From: Streptomyces rugosispiralis
Lineage (GTDB): Bacteria > Actinomycetota > Actinomycetes > Streptomycetales > Streptomycetaceae
Assembly: GCF_024505145.1 (NCBI RefSeq)
Contig: NZ_JANIAA010000001.1
Coordinates: forward strand, 806,001-870,000
Reading direction: 5' to 3'
Length of the DNA: 64,000 bases
Shown: positions 17,010 to 26,448 of the stretch, piece after piece
Layout of the letters: every line of letters begins with the position of its first letter
Numbering within the stretch: the stretch's first letter is position 1
Program-made: the position numbers and the translations under genes
Notes under the pieces: model-generated
What the model saw: the letters and a program-made list of their open reading frames with translations, nothing else
The model's database searches: none
What the model was told of the DNA's origin: nothing

Positions 17010-17921
17010 TTGTTCACGCTCATGCAACTCACCAGCTTTGTGACAGTTGCCGAGGAGCTGCATTTCACCCGGGCCGCCGAGCGGCTGAAGATGACCCAGC
17101 CGCCGCTGAGCCGCCAGATCCAGCTGCTGGAGACCGAGTTGCGGGTCCAGTTGCTGGAGCGCACCAACCGCTCGGTGCGGCTCACCCCCGCGGGGCGCGC
17201 CTTTCTCACCGAGGCCCGCCGCATCCTGCGCCAGTCCGAGCACGCCGTGCTCGCCGCCCAGCAGGTGGCCACGGGCGAGGCGGGGAGCATCGCCATCGGT
17301 TTCACGGCGGCCAGCGCCCACTCCGTGCTCGGCACACTGCTGGAGATCGCCCGTGCGGCCATGCCGGGCGCGGAGATCACCCTGCGCGAGATGGTCACCC
17401 GTGATCAGCTGGAGGCCGTCACCGAGCAGAGCCTGGACCTGGGTCTGGTGCGGCCCTCGGTCACCGGCCCCGATCTGCGCTCCCGGCCCGCGGCCCGGGA
17501 GCGGCTGCTGGCCGCCCTGCCGACCGGGCATCCCCTCGCGGCGGGTGAACGGCCGCTGCGGGTGGCCGACTTCGACGGGCAGCAACTGCTGATGTACTCG
17601 CCCATCGAGGCGCGCTACTTCAACGAGCTGCTCATCAGCATCTTCCGCGCCGCACACGCCACTCCGGTCTTCTCCCAGTACCTGAGCCAGGTCCACACCA
17701 TCCTGGCGCTGGTGAACGGCGGCTGGGGAGTGGCCCTGGTCCCGGAGACCGCCGCCCGGCCGCGCTACCCGAACATCGTCTTCAAATCGGTGGAGCTGAC
17801 CTCTCCGGAGCCGGTAGAACTGAACCTCGTGTGGCGGAAGAACAACGACAACCCGGCCTTGCAGGCGCTGCTCCGTCACGCGGCCGCCCTTCTCCCCGAC
17901 CGAGGAGCCCGACCGGCGTGA
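17010..17921 (+). CDS. LysR-family transcriptional regulator
   Basis: A 303-residue LysR regulator. The N-terminal winged helix is complete (MQLTSFVTVAEELHFTRAAERLKMTQPPLSRQIQ in two overlapping parts), followed by the periplasmic-binding-protein-like effector domain (FTAASAHSVLGTLLEIAR, LDLGLVRPSV, LALVNGGWGVALVP). A TTG at 17010 is taken as start because GGGAGAG lies about 6 bp before it. The ATG at 17022 would be too far from that site. It is divergent from the aldarate operon and a dyad lies between, so it is probably the aldarate-responsive activator. It overlaps the next gene by GTGA. Confidence 0.88.
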   Translation: MFTLMQLTSFVTVAEELHFTRAAERLKMTQPPLSRQIQLLETELRVQLLERTNRSVRLTPAGRAFLTEARRILRQSEHAVLAAQQVATGEAGSIAIGFTAASAHSVLGTLLEIARAAMPGAEITLREMVTRDQLEAVTEQSLDLGLVRPSVTGPDLRSRPAARERLLAALPTGHPLAAGERPLRVADFDGQQLLMYSPIEARYFNELLISIFRAAHATPVFSQYLSQVHTILALVNGGWGVALVPETAARPRYPNIVFKSVELTSPEPVELNLVWRKNNDNPALQALLRHAAALLPDRGARPA

Positions 17922-19231
17922 CTCCCAGAACCTCCGGTGGTCTGCTGCGGCGCCACCGCGACTTCCGGCTGCTGTGGTGCGGTGAGACCGCCGGGAAGTA
18001 CGGTTCGGCCGTCACCGGTGTGGCGATGCCGCTGATCGCCGTCTCCACCCTGCACGCGGACACCTTCGAGGTCGGTCTGCTGGCCGCCACCGCTTGGGCC
18101 CCTTGGCTGCTCATCGGCCTCCCGGTGGGGGCGTGGGTGGACCGGCTGCCCCGGAGGCCGGTGATGCTGGCCGCCGCCGCGGCCTCGCTGGTGCTGTTCG
18201 CGTCCGTCCCGGTGGCCGCCCGGTCCGGGCTGCTGAGCGTCGAGCTGCTGCTGGCCGTCGCCCTGCTGACGGGTACGGCGGCGGTGTTCTTCCAGACCGC
18301 CTACAGCGCCTATCTCGCCGGTCTCCTGGACCCCGCCGACCAGCCGGAGGGCAACGCCAAACTGCACGGCAGCGCGTCCGCCGCGCAGATCGCCGGACAG
18401 GGCTCCGCCGGTCTGATCGCACAGCTGGCGGGCGCGGCGAACGGGATGTTCGTCAACGCCGCGACCTTTCTGGTCTCCCTTCTCTGTCTGACCGGCATCC
18501 GCTTCCGCGAACCGCGCGTCCCCCGGGCCGAGCGCCCGCCCCGGGCGCTGGCCCGCGAGGTGGCCGAGGGGCTGCGGCTGATCGCCGGCGACCGGTGGCT
18601 GCGCACGCTGACGCTCTTCGCGGCCGCGTCCAATCTGGCGCTGATGGGATACCAGTCGATCTCGGTGGTCTTCCTGGTCCGGACCGTCGGTCTGTCACCG
18701 GGGCTGGTCGGTGGCCTCGTGGCGGCCGTCAGCCTCGGGGGCGTCGCCGGGGCGTTCTGCGCCCGCCGCGTCGCCGCCCGGGTCGGCGACGCACGGGCGA
18801 CCCTCGTGTTCGAAGTGGGACTGGCCGTCGGCGCCCTGCTCATGCCGATGACCACCGAGGGACCCGGGATGGTGCTGTTCGTGGCGGGCGGTGTCTGCGT
18901 CACCGCCGGTGTGGTGGCCGGCAATGTGATCAAGGCGAGCTTCCAGCAGCGCTACTGCCCGCCGGAGCTCCTGGGCCGGCTCACCGCGACATCGGCGTTC
19001 ATCAGCTACGGAACGCTGCCCCTCGGAGCCCTGCTAGGCGGTGCGCTCGGCACCGCGCTGGGCCTGCGCGCCGCCATGTGGATCACCACGGCGGGCATTC
19101 CGCTCGCCGGGCTGATCCTGCTCTTCTCCCCCATCCGGCGCTCCCGGGACCTCCCGGCGTCTCCTCGCGCCCGGCGCCACGGTGCCGCACCGGCCCGGGA
19201 AACCGCCACCGGTGAGGGCCCGTTGCCGTAA
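17918..19231 (+). CDS. MFS transporter
   Basis: A 437-residue major facilitator superfamily protein with about 12 membrane helices, of the enterobactin-exporter/multidrug-like group common in Streptomyces. Features include LLRRHRDFRLLWCGETAGKYGS at the N terminus, PVGAWVDRLPRRPVML between helices 2 and 3 (the A-motif), LAREVAEGLRLIAGDRWLR in the central loop and a C-terminal basic tail. The GTG start at 17918 overlaps the LysR stop, with GAGGAG upstream, so the two genes are translationally coupled. The substrate is unknown. The link to aldarate uptake is only by coupling to the regulator; exporters of this subgroup are more often drug or metabolite efflux pumps. Confidence 0.82.
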   Translation: MTPRTSGGLLRRHRDFRLLWCGETAGKYGSAVTGVAMPLIAVSTLHADTFEVGLLAATAWAPWLLIGLPVGAWVDRLPRRPVMLAAAAASLVLFASVPVAARSGLLSVELLLAVALLTGTAAVFFQTAYSAYLAGLLDPADQPEGNAKLHGSASAAQIAGQGSAGLIAQLAGAANGMFVNAATFLVSLLCLTGIRFREPRVPRAERPPRALAREVAEGLRLIAGDRWLRTLTLFAAASNLALMGYQSISVVFLVRTVGLSPGLVGGLVAAVSLGGVAGAFCARRVAARVGDARATLVFEVGLAVGALLMPMTTEGPGMVLFVAGGVCVTAGVVAGNVIKASFQQRYCPPELLGRLTATSAFISYGTLPLGALLGGALGTALGLRAAMWITTAGIPLAGLILLFSPIRRSRDLPASPRARRHGAAPARETATGEGPLP

Positions 19232-19309
19232 GGCTCGCGTCGCCCGGCCCACCGTGCGGAGCTACGCTCGAAAGGGAGGACTCGGTTCGCCTTCGAAGGG
19301 AACGATTCC

Positions 19310-20566
19310 GTGTCCGTCACATCACGCGCGTCGGCCCCGGCGCCGCTGCCCAGACATCGCGACTGCCCCTTCGACCCGCCCGGCGCCTATGAGGAGCTGC
19401 GGGAGGAGGGCGGGGCCAGTCGGCTGGCCTTCCCTGACGGCAAGGTGGGCTGGCTGCTCACCCGCCACGAGGACGTGACGCGGCTGCTGGCGGACGACCG
19501 CTTCAGCTCGGACCGGCGCCGCACCTCCTCGCCGGTGCACGCGTTCCCGGTCCGCCCGGACGACCGCCGCATGCTGGGCTCGTTCATCGGCATGGACCCG
19601 CCCGAGCACACCCGCTACCGACGGCTGCTGAGCAAGTGGTTCACCGCCCGGGGGCTGCGGGGGCTGCGGCCGCGGATCGAGGAGATCGTCGAGGACCACC
19701 TGGCCGCGATGGAGCGCGCCGGTCCCCCGGCCGACCTGGTGACGTCGTTCGCCCAGCCGATTCCGTCGCTGGTGATCTGCGAGCTGCTGGGGGTGCCGTA
19801 CGAGGACCGCGCCGACTTCCAGCGATGGGCCACCGTGCTGCTCCGGCTCGGTCAGCGCGAGGAGGAGGTCTACGCCGCCCGGGACGCGCTGTGGGAGTAC
19901 ATGCGGGGGCTGATCGGCACCAAGCGGCGGCGGCCGGACGAGGCGCTGCTCTCGCGTCTCGTCAACGGCGATCACGGCACGCCCGGCGGCCCCGGCAGCG
20001 CCACGGCGGCCGGGCTGACCGACGAGGAGCTGACCGGTGTGGGGCTGCTGCTGCTCGTCGCGGGCCATGAGACGACGGCGAACATGCTGGCCCTGGGCAC
20101 CTACGCGCTGCTGCGCCACCCCGAGCAGTCGCGCGGGGTGCGCGAGCGGCCCGAGGTGATCGACCACGCGGTCGAGGAGCTGCTGCGGTATCTGACCATC
20201 GTCCAGTTCGGGATCGTCCGGGTCGCGCGGGAGGACCTCGAGATCGCGGGGGCGCGGGTACGGGCCGGGGAGACGGTCGTCGGGGCGCTGGCGTCGGCCA
20301 ACCGGGACGCCGCGCGGTTCGCCGCGCCGGACACTCTGGACATCACCCGCGCCCCGGGCGATCAGGTCGCCTTCGGCCACGGCGTTCACCAGTGCCTGGG
20401 CCAGCATCTGGCGCGGATGGAGATGCGGACGGGCTATCCCGCCCTGCTGCGGCGCTTCCCCACGCTCCGTCTGGCGGTGCCGCCCGACGAGGTGCCGCTG
20501 CGCCACGACATGCTGATCTACGGAGTCCACCGGCTCCCGGTCACCTGGGACCGGGCCGTCGGTTAG
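19310..20566 (+). CDS. Cytochrome P450
   Basis: A 418-residue soluble bacterial class I P450 of the CYP105-like type. Motifs are complete: FIGMDPPEHTRYRRLLSKWFT (helix C region), the I-helix VAGHETT with the oxygen-activating acid-alcohol pair, the K-helix ExxR (EELLRY), and the heme loop FGHGVHQCLGQHLAR with the proximal cysteine. It starts with GTG at 19310, with GAAGGG 9 bp upstream. No ferredoxin or ferredoxin reductase gene is adjacent. The substrate is unknown. It stands alone between the MFS gene and the convergent anti-sigma-like gene. Confidence 0.93.
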   Translation: MSVTSRASAPAPLPRHRDCPFDPPGAYEELREEGGASRLAFPDGKVGWLLTRHEDVTRLLADDRFSSDRRRTSSPVHAFPVRPDDRRMLGSFIGMDPPEHTRYRRLLSKWFTARGLRGLRPRIEEIVEDHLAAMERAGPPADLVTSFAQPIPSLVICELLGVPYEDRADFQRWATVLLRLGQREEEVYAARDALWEYMRGLIGTKRRRPDEALLSRLVNGDHGTPGGPGSATAAGLTDEELTGVGLLLLVAGHETTANMLALGTYALLRHPEQSRGVRERPEVIDHAVEELLRYLTIVQFGIVRVAREDLEIAGARVRAGETVVGALASANRDAARFAAPDTLDITRAPGDQVAFGHGVHQCLGQHLARMEMRTGYPALLRRFPTLRLAVPPDEVPLRHDMLIYGVHRLPVTWDRAVG

Positions 20567-21189
20567 GCGGCCGGCAGGTTAGCCCACCAGGTGATGCCCT
20601 CATGGCAGGTCTGGCTGCCGTGGCTCGCGGACAGCGCGGTGACGATGCCGAGCCCACGGCCGTGCTCATCGGGCTCGATGTCCTCGTCCGTCCGCTGATC
20701 GGCGGGGATCGGGCCGCCGTCGGTGACCTCGATGCGCAGGGCGGCGCGGCCCTCGCACTCGGTCCAGCTCAGCCGCAGCACGGCCGGAGGCAGGGCGTGC
20801 AGGATCGCGTTGGTGACCAGCTCCGAGATCACCATGAGCGCCTCGTCGAGCCGGTCGGCCGACAGCTCCCATTCGGACAGCAGTGCGTGCGCCCACCGCC
20901 GTACGGTGGCGACGGCCTCGCAAATGTGCGGGACGGGCAGGACATGGCCGTCGGCCGCGTTCGCCGAGGGCCGGTCCTGGGACTCATCGCACATCGCCGT
21001 CGGCGGCCGGTCCGGGATATCGTCGTGGGCGGCTCCCGACGCCATCAGGGAGTCCGGGTCCGGCGCCTGGGAGCCGATGAGACGGACGCTGGTGAGATCG
21101 ACGGTCCCCGCCGCCTGCCCGGTCACACCGTGCCCGGTGACACCGGACCCGGTGATACCGGACGTCGGCAGGCTCAGTTGCTCCGCCAC
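20563..21189 (-). CDS. ATP-binding anti-sigma-factor-like protein (RsbW/HATPase_c_2)
   Basis: A 209-residue protein whose C-terminal 130 residues form a GHKL ATPase domain of the RsbW type: RWAHALLSEWELSADRLDE, the N-box ELVTNAILHA, VTDGGP (G1) and HGRGLGIVTAL (G2). Streptomyces has dozens of such proteins, which bind anti-anti-sigma partners or phosphorylate them. The N-terminal 75 residues are low in complexity, with a short TG-rich repeat (GITGSGVTGHGVTGQ). The GTG start at 21189 is supported by GGAGGA directly upstream. The partner sigma or STAS protein is not nearby. Its stop overlaps the end of the convergent P450 gene by 4 bp. Confidence 0.8.
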   Translation of the reverse strand: MAEQLSLPTSGITGSGVTGHGVTGQAAGTVDLTSVRLIGSQAPDPDSLMASGAAHDDIPDRPPTAMCDESQDRPSANAADGHVLPVPHICEAVATVRRWAHALLSEWELSADRLDEALMVISELVTNAILHALPPAVLRLSWTECEGRAALRIEVTDGGPIPADQRTDEDIEPDEHGRGLGIVTALSASHGSQTCHEGITWWANLPAA

Positions 21190-21387
21190 GTCTCCTCCTC
21201 TCCAAGCCGGGTTGCGTCTCTCTGCCGGGCACCCTTCGGGTCCCCTTTCGGCATACTGGTCTTCTTGTCCCGATACGGACGCTATGGGCACCAGGCGCCG
21301 GGGTCAACGAATCCGGGTCGGCATTGCCGAACGTTTGGCGTCCTCGCCGACAGGCTGTGCCACTGGCCGAAGAGCTACGATCGCGAC

Positions 21388-22155
21388 ATGGCCGGCCCGG
21401 TGCAGTCCATCGAGCGGGCGGCGGCGATCCTGCGGCTGCTCGCCCAGGGGTCCGGTCGGCTCAGCCTGGGCGAGGTGGCGGCCTCGCTCGGCCTCGCGAA
21501 AGGCACCGCGCACGGCATTCTGCGCACCCTGCAGAGCGTCGACTTCGTCGAACAGGACAAGTCGACGGGGAAGTACCAGCTCGGCGCGGCGCTGCTGCAC
21601 CTGGGGACCAGCTATCTCGACATCAACGAGCTGCGGTCCCGCTCCATCAACTGGACCGACGCCCTGGCCGCGCGCAGCGGTGAGGCGGTCCGCCTCGGAG
21701 TGCCCCTGGAGGGCAAGGTCCTCATCGTCCACCACGTCTTCCGGCCCGATGACACCTTCCAGACCCTGGACGTGGGCTCGCTGCTGCCCCTGCACGCCAG
21801 CGGGCTGGGCAAGATCCTGCTGGCGTACGGGGCGACTCCCCCGGAGCCGCTCATGGAAACCGAACTGGAGAGCTACACCCGGCATACGCTCGACTCCCCT
21901 CAGCGGCTGAGCCGGGCGCTGGCCGAGATCCGCGACACCGGGTGGGCGTTCGCGGCACAGGAGATGATGATGGGCGAGGCGGACATCGCAGCGCCGATCC
22001 GCGGACAGGGCGGGCTGGTGGTGGGCGCCGTCGGTATCTCCGGCGCCATGGACCGCCTCTGCGACAGCAAGGGACGGCCGCATGGCTCACTCGTCGGGCT
22101 GACGCGTGATGCCGCCCGCGCGATCTCCCGCGATCTCGGCGCGGCCCGATGGTGA
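21388..22155 (+). CDS. IclR-family transcriptional regulator of glycerol kinase
   Basis: A 255-residue IclR regulator: an N-terminal winged helix ([44 protein letters not shown]) and a C-terminal GAF-like effector domain ([51 protein letters not shown]). It lies 43 bp upstream of glycerol kinase on the same strand. By comparison with the Streptomyces GylR regulator of the glycerol operon, this one probably controls glycerol kinase and itself. No transporter gene (glpF) lies between them, which differs from the classical gylCABX arrangement. Confidence 0.88.
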   Translation: MAGPVQSIERAAAILRLLAQGSGRLSLGEVAASLGLAKGTAHGILRTLQSVDFVEQDKSTGKYQLGAALLHLGTSYLDINELRSRSINWTDALAARSGEAVRLGVPLEGKVLIVHHVFRPDDTFQTLDVGSLLPLHASGLGKILLAYGATPPEPLMETELESYTRHTLDSPQRLSRALAEIRDTGWAFAAQEMMMGEADIAAPIRGQGGLVVGAVGISGAMDRLCDSKGRPHGSLVGLTRDAARAISRDLGAARW

Positions 22156-22198
22156 AGCCCCACGCCCTGCTCCAACCCGCCCGAAGGCAGGCCAGGCC

Positions 22199-23704
22199 AT
22201 GGTTGAACGCTATGTGATGTCCATCGACCAGGGCACCATGTCCACCCGGTGCATCCTCTTCGACCACCAGGGACGGCTGGTCTCGGTCGGCCAGCGAGAA
22301 CATGAGCAGTACTTCGCCAGGCCCGGCTGGGCCGAGCACGACCCCACCGAGATCTGGTCCCATCTGCGCCGTGTCGTCGTCCCCCGGGCCCTGGAGGGCG
22401 CGGGGATCCGGCCCGAGCAGATCGCGGCGATCGGCATCGCCAATCAGCGCGAGACCACGGTGGTCTGGGACCGCCGCACCGGCGTCCCCGTGGGCCACGC
22501 CATCACCTGGCAGGACACCCGTACCAGCGGCTACGTCGAGGAGCTGCGGCGGACCACCGGTGACGACTTCTTCCTGGAACGCTGCGGGCTGTCGCCCACG
22601 ACCTACTTCTCCGCGCCCCGGCTGCGCTGGCTGTTCGACCATGTCGACGGCTTGCGCGAGCGCGCGGAGCGCGGCGAGGTGCTGTTCGGCACGATGGAGA
22701 GCTGGCTGATCTGGAATCTCACCGGAGGGCCCGACGGCGGACTGCATCTGACCGACGCCACCAACGCCAGCCGCACCATGCTGATGAACATCCGCAGCCT
22801 GGCCTGGGACGATGAACTGCTCGCCTATTTCGATGTGCCCCGGGCGATGCTGCCGGAGATCCGCTCCTCCGCCGAGTGCTACGGCATGGCCGACGCGCTG
22901 CTGCCGGACGTCCCGATCTGCGCGGCCCTCGGCGATCAGCAGGCGGCGCTGTTCGGGCAGACGTGCTTCGCCCCCGGCGAGGCGAAGTGCACCTATGGCA
23001 CCGGCAGCTTCCTCCTGGTCAACACCGGCACCGAGCTCGTACGGTCCCGGCACGGGCTGCTGACCACGGTGGGCTACAAGATCGGCGCCGAGCCGACGGT
23101 CTACGCCCTGGAGGGCCCGATCGCCGTCACCGGCTCACTGGTGCAGTGGTTCCGCGACCGCCTGGGGCTGATCCACAGCGCCCCGGAGATCGAGACCCTC
23201 GCCCGCGGCGTCGAGGACAACGGCGGCTGCTACATCGTCCCCGCCTTCTCCGGGCTGTTCGCCCCGCACTGGCGCAGCGACGCGCGCGGGGTGATCGTCG
23301 GGCTCACCTCGTACATCACCAAGGGGCATCTGGCCCGTGCCGTCCTGGAGGCCACCGGGTGGCAGACCCGGGAAGTGGTCGACGCGATGAACGCCGACTC
23401 GCCTCGGCCGCTGCGCCGGCTGAAGGTGGACGGCGGGATGACCTCGAACAATCTGCTGATGCAGTTCCTGGCCGATGTCCTGGACATGCCCGTGGTGCGG
23501 CCCATGGTCTCCGAGACCGTCTCCCTCGGCGCCGCCTACGCCGCGGGGCTCGCCGCCGGCTACTGGCCGGATCTGGAGGGGCTGCGCCGCAACTGGCACC
23601 GCGCGGCCCAGTGGATGCCCACGATGGACCCCGCGCGGCGGGAGGCGGAGTACGAGAGCTGGCGGCGGGCGGTCGAGAGGTCGCTGGGCTGGGCCAGGTC
23701 GTAG
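22199..23704 (+). CDS. glpK: Glycerol kinase
   Basis: A 501-residue FGGY-family kinase that phosphorylates glycerol to sn-glycerol 3-phosphate with ATP. Landmarks: the phosphate-binding loop [15 protein letters not shown], the substrate site [22 protein letters not shown], the [12 protein letters not shown] segment, [11 protein letters not shown], and the C-terminal [14 protein letters not shown]. The length is that of bacterial GlpK. Acting with the IclR gene just upstream, it feeds glycerol into central metabolism or lipid synthesis. A glycerol-3-phosphate dehydrogenase and facilitator are not in the window, so this looks like a second, partial glycerol locus. Confidence 0.95.
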   Translation: MVERYVMSIDQGTMSTRCILFDHQGRLVSVGQREHEQYFARPGWAEHDPTEIWSHLRRVVVPRALEGAGIRPEQIAAIGIANQRETTVVWDRRTGVPVGHAITWQDTRTSGYVEELRRTTGDDFFLERCGLSPTTYFSAPRLRWLFDHVDGLRERAERGEVLFGTMESWLIWNLTGGPDGGLHLTDATNASRTMLMNIRSLAWDDELLAYFDVPRAMLPEIRSSAECYGMADALLPDVPICAALGDQQAALFGQTCFAPGEAKCTYGTGSFLLVNTGTELVRSRHGLLTTVGYKIGAEPTVYALEGPIAVTGSLVQWFRDRLGLIHSAPEIETLARGVEDNGGCYIVPAFSGLFAPHWRSDARGVIVGLTSYITKGHLARAVLEATGWQTREVVDAMNADSPRPLRRLKVDGGMTSNNLLMQFLADVLDMPVVRPMVSETVSLGAAYAAGLAAGYWPDLEGLRRNWHRAAQWMPTMDPARREAEYESWRRAVERSLGWARS

Positions 23705-23885
23705 CCCGGGGCATATTCCTCCCCGGTTCCTCCCCGGTTCCTCTCCGACTCCTCTCCGGCCTGCGGAGGAATCGAGGCGGAACGGGACGTGTGAGTTCCG
23801 TGAGGCGGGGTATTCGAGCCAGCCGCGGCTGTTCACTCGAGCCGCTCTGGGACCCAGAAACCCATGAAGACCCAAATCCCGATCC
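23705..23885. other. Intergenic region with short direct repeats
   Basis: 181 bp between glpK and the SseB-like gene. It starts with three to four imperfect copies of a decamer like GGTTCCTCCC (23717-23756). No promoter or terminator was recognised with confidence. Confidence 0.3.
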
Positions 23886-24299
23886 ATGGACGGAATCATG
23901 ACCAGCCCTTCCGATGAAAACGTCTCCGCCACCCAGCAGGCCCTCGGCGAGCTGGCGGCCGACCGGGCGGACGAGTCGGCGCTGAACACCCTTGCCAACA
24001 GTGAGGTCCTCCTCCCCTCCGCCGAGACCGGAGAGGAGACGGACCCGCAGGCCGTGACCCTGCCCGTGTTCCAGCAGGAGGACGGCGCGCAGCTGGTACC
24101 GGTCTTCACCACTCCGGCCCGGATGCACCAGGCCCTGCCCCAGATCGAGCGGTACCACCTGGTGCCGCTGGGCGCGCTGGCCCAGGGATGGCCCTCCGAA
24201 GAGCTCTCGCTGACCATCGACGCGGGCGCCCCGGAGGCCGTCACCCTCTCGGCCACCGGCGTACGGAGCCTGCTCAGCGGCTCCGGTCCGGCCGCCTGA
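23886..24299 (+). CDS. SseB N-terminal domain-like protein
   Basis: A 137-residue protein resembling the SseB N-terminal domain: LAANRADESALNTLANSEVLLP-like opening, then TLPVFQQEDGAQLVPVFTTPARMHQALP and YHLVPLGALAQGWPSEELSLTIDAGAPEAVTLS. Proteins of this type in Streptomyces are small, cytosolic and of unknown function. The name comes from a Salmonella enhancer of serine sensitivity. The first ATG (23886) and a second at 23898 (MTSPSDE) are both possible. It is followed by a strong hairpin at 24310-24346, so it is probably monocistronic. Confidence 0.65.
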   Translation: MDGIMTSPSDENVSATQQALGELAADRADESALNTLANSEVLLPSAETGEETDPQAVTLPVFQQEDGAQLVPVFTTPARMHQALPQIERYHLVPLGALAQGWPSEELSLTIDAGAPEAVTLSATGVRSLLSGSGPAA

Positions 24300-24309
24300 C
24301 CCTCCCGCG

Positions 24310-24346
24310 GCGGCCCGTGCTCCCTCTCCATACGGGCACGGGCCGC
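24310..24346 (+). terminator. Hairpin terminator after SseB-like gene
   Basis: Perfect 11-bp stem (24310-24320 GCGGCCCGTGC with 24336-24346) and a 15-nt loop, 10 bp after the stop codon. Confidence 0.7.
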
Positions 24347-24401
24347 GGCGACGCCTGATCGCGGCGGGCCGTTCGCTGATTGGCCACCGTCCCGGCTCAT
24401 C

Positions 24402-24419
24402 GTCTACCGTCCTGTAGAC
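24402..24419. promoter_or_regulatory. Candidate operator upstream of uppP
   Basis: An 18-bp dyad with perfect 6-bp arms, GTCTAC-N6-GTAGAC, ending 36 bp before the uppP start codon. It would overlap a promoter serving uppP. The cognate regulator is not in the neighbourhood. Confidence 0.45.
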
Positions 24420-24455
24420 AACTCATCACGGGAAGACACCGGCGGGACGGACCAC

Positions 24456-25292
24456 GTGAGCGCGATCAACATCGGACAGGCCGTCGTACTCGGCGTCGTG
24501 GAGGGGGTCACGGAATTCCTCCCCGTCTCGTCCACCGGCCACCTCAAGATCACTGAGGGGCTGATGGACATCCCGGTGGACGACAAGTCCGTCGTGGCCT
24601 TCACCGCGGTGATCCAGGTCGGCGCCATCGCCGCCGTCCTGCTGTACTTCTTCAGCGACATCCGCCGGTTCGCCACCGCGTGGGCGCGGGGGCTGGTCAA
24701 CCGCGAGGAGCGGTACCACCACGACTACAAGTTCGCCTGGTGGGTCATCTACGCCACGATCCCCATCGTGATCGTGGGCCTGGCGGCCAAGCCGCTGATC
24801 GAGGGCCCGCTCGCCTCCCTGTGGGTGGTGGCCGCCTCGCTGATCGTGGGCAGCGGGCTGATGTGGCTGGCCGACCGGATGGGCCGGCACAAGCGCGGGG
24901 AGGACGACACCAGCGTCAAGGACGCGATGCTGGTCGGCTCCTCGCAGATCCTCGCGCTGCTCTTCCCCGGCTTCTCCCGCTCCGGCGCCACCATGTCCAC
25001 CGGCCTCATCCTCGACCTGGACCGGGTGGCCGCCACCCGGCTCTCGTTCTTCCTGGGCATTCCGTCGCTGACCGGCGCGGGGCTCTATGAGCTCAAGGAC
25101 GCCATGGGCGGTGGCGTGGGCACGATGCCGCTCGCGGTGGGCACGGTGGTGTCCTTCGCCGTGGCCTACGCCTCGATCGCCTGGCTGCTGAAGTTCGTCG
25201 CCAAGCATTCGTTCAACGCCTTCGTGATCTACCGGATCGTGATCGGCGCGGCGCTGCTCGGGCTGCTCGGCGCGGGTGCCCTCAACGCCTGA
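24456..25292 (+). CDS. uppP: Undecaprenyl-diphosphatase (BacA/UppP type)
   Basis: A 278-residue polytopic membrane phosphatase that converts undecaprenyl diphosphate to the monophosphate. This recycles the lipid carrier of peptidoglycan synthesis and gives bacitracin tolerance. Both signature motifs are present: EGVTEFLPVSSTGHL near the N terminus and PGFSRSGATMS at about residues 175-185. About eight hydrophobic segments are seen. It starts with GTG at 24456. Its stop codon lies inside the end of the convergent old yellow enzyme gene (11-bp tail-to-tail overlap). Confidence 0.94.
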   Translation: MSAINIGQAVVLGVVEGVTEFLPVSSTGHLKITEGLMDIPVDDKSVVAFTAVIQVGAIAAVLLYFFSDIRRFATAWARGLVNREERYHHDYKFAWWVIYATIPIVIVGLAAKPLIEGPLASLWVVAASLIVGSGLMWLADRMGRHKRGEDDTSVKDAMLVGSSQILALLFPGFSRSGATMSTGLILDLDRVAATRLSFFLGIPSLTGAGLYELKDAMGGGVGTMPLAVGTVVSFAVAYASIAWLLKFVAKHSFNAFVIYRIVIGAALLGLLGAGALNA

Positions 25293-26409
25293 CGCCGTCG
25301 CCCCAGCGGCTCGCCGGATAGTCGACATAGCCGTCCGCCCCGCCGGTGTAGTACGTGCCCGGGTCGCCCGCCGCCAGCTCGCGGTCCAGGGCGAACCGGG
25401 CCACGAGGTCGGGGTTGGCCACGTAGTGGGTGGCGTAGGAGACGGCGTCCGCGAGCCCGGCCTCGATCACCGCGTTGCCGGTCTCCCGGCCGAAGCCGTG
25501 GTTGGCGATCAGTGGGCCGTCGAAGAGCCGGCGGTAGCGGGCGAAGGCGGCGTGGTCCGGGGCGGCGCCCGGCGCGGCGGGGGCCGGTCCCCGCAGATGC
25601 AGATAGGCCAGGGGGCACTCGCCCAGCTCGGCCACGAGCGCGTCGTAGTCGGCGAGCGTCCGCTCATCGGCGGTGAACCGCTCGGCGGTCCAGTACGGCG
25701 ACAGGCGCACGCCCACCCGGCGGCCGTCCCAGGCCGCGGCGGCCGCGTCGACGATCTCCATCAGCAGGCGCCGCCGTCCGGCCGGGGCGCCGCCGTAGGC
25801 GTCGTGGCGGAGGTTCAGCCGTGGATTGAGGAACTGCGGGATCAGGAACGGGCCCAGCGCGTGGATCTCGACTCCGTCGAAGCCGGCGCGGCGGGCGTTC
25901 ACCGCGGCCGCGCGGTACTCCGCCACCGTGTCCCGGATATCGGTGATCGTCATCTCCCGCGGGGTGACCGTGGCCCTGGGCCCGCCGGGGGTGAAGGTCC
26001 GCTCCCGGGGGTCGACCGCCGACGGGCCGGCCGGAAGGGCGCCCCCGAGGTGGTCGGGGTGCGAGACGGCACCGGTGTGCCACAGCTGCAGCACGATCCG
26101 GCCGCCGAGGGCGTGGACGACGTCGGTGACCCGCCGCCACCCGCCGATCTGCGCCTCGCTGTAGACACCGGGGACGTTCGGGAAACCGATGGCCCGCTCG
26201 CTCACCCAGGTCCCCTCGGTGATGATCAGCCCGGCCCCGGCCCGCCGGCCGTAGTAGTCCGTGTGCATGGCGTTCGGGACCAGCCCCTCGCCCGAGGCCC
26301 GGGCCCGGGTCATGGGGGCCATCACCACCCGGTTGGGCAACTGGAGGTCCCCCAGCTCCACGGGGCGCAGCAGCGGCTGGTCCAGAACGGTCGAACAGGT
26401 GGTGGTCAT
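25282..26409 (-). CDS. Old yellow enzyme family NADH:flavin oxidoreductase
   Basis: A 375-residue FMN-dependent TIM-barrel enzyme of the ene-reductase (OYE/NemA) type: LLRPVELGDLQLPNRVVMAPMTRARA, LIITEGTWVS, IVLQLWHTGAVSHPDH, FDGVEIH, DAYGGAPAGRRRLLMEIV and GLADAVSYATHYVANPDLV. Such enzymes reduce activated C=C bonds or nitrate esters with NAD(P)H. The segment after FDGVEIH reads ALGPFLIPQFLNP, where the family usually has GANGYLIDQFL; this could change the active-site entrance. It starts at ATG 26409 and is divergent from the ECF sigma gene with only 87 bp between them, so the two are probably regulated together. Confidence 0.88.
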   Translation of the reverse strand: MTTTCSTVLDQPLLRPVELGDLQLPNRVVMAPMTRARASGEGLVPNAMHTDYYGRRAGAGLIITEGTWVSERAIGFPNVPGVYSEAQIGGWRRVTDVVHALGGRIVLQLWHTGAVSHPDHLGGALPAGPSAVDPRERTFTPGGPRATVTPREMTITDIRDTVAEYRAAAVNARRAGFDGVEIHALGPFLIPQFLNPRLNLRHDAYGGAPAGRRRLLMEIVDAAAAAWDGRRVGVRLSPYWTAERFTADERTLADYDALVAELGECPLAYLHLRGPAPAAPGAAPDHAAFARYRRLFDGPLIANHGFGRETGNAVIEAGLADAVSYATHYVANPDLVARFALDRELAAGDPGTYYTGGADGYVDYPASRWGDGVRR

Positions 26410-26421
26410 GGTGTCTCTCCT

Positions 26422-26448
26422 CGTCACCTCTGACGCGTGGGATACGTC
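26422..26448 (+). promoter_or_regulatory. Candidate ECF-type autoregulatory promoter
   Basis: CGTCACC (26422-26428) and CGTC (26445-26448) separated by 16 bp, 48 bp before the ECF sigma gene. This resembles the TGTCACA-N16-CGTC consensus known for ECF41 sigma factors, which often control their own gene and a neighbouring oxidoreductase. It rests on a by-eye match at two short boxes. Confidence 0.4.
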
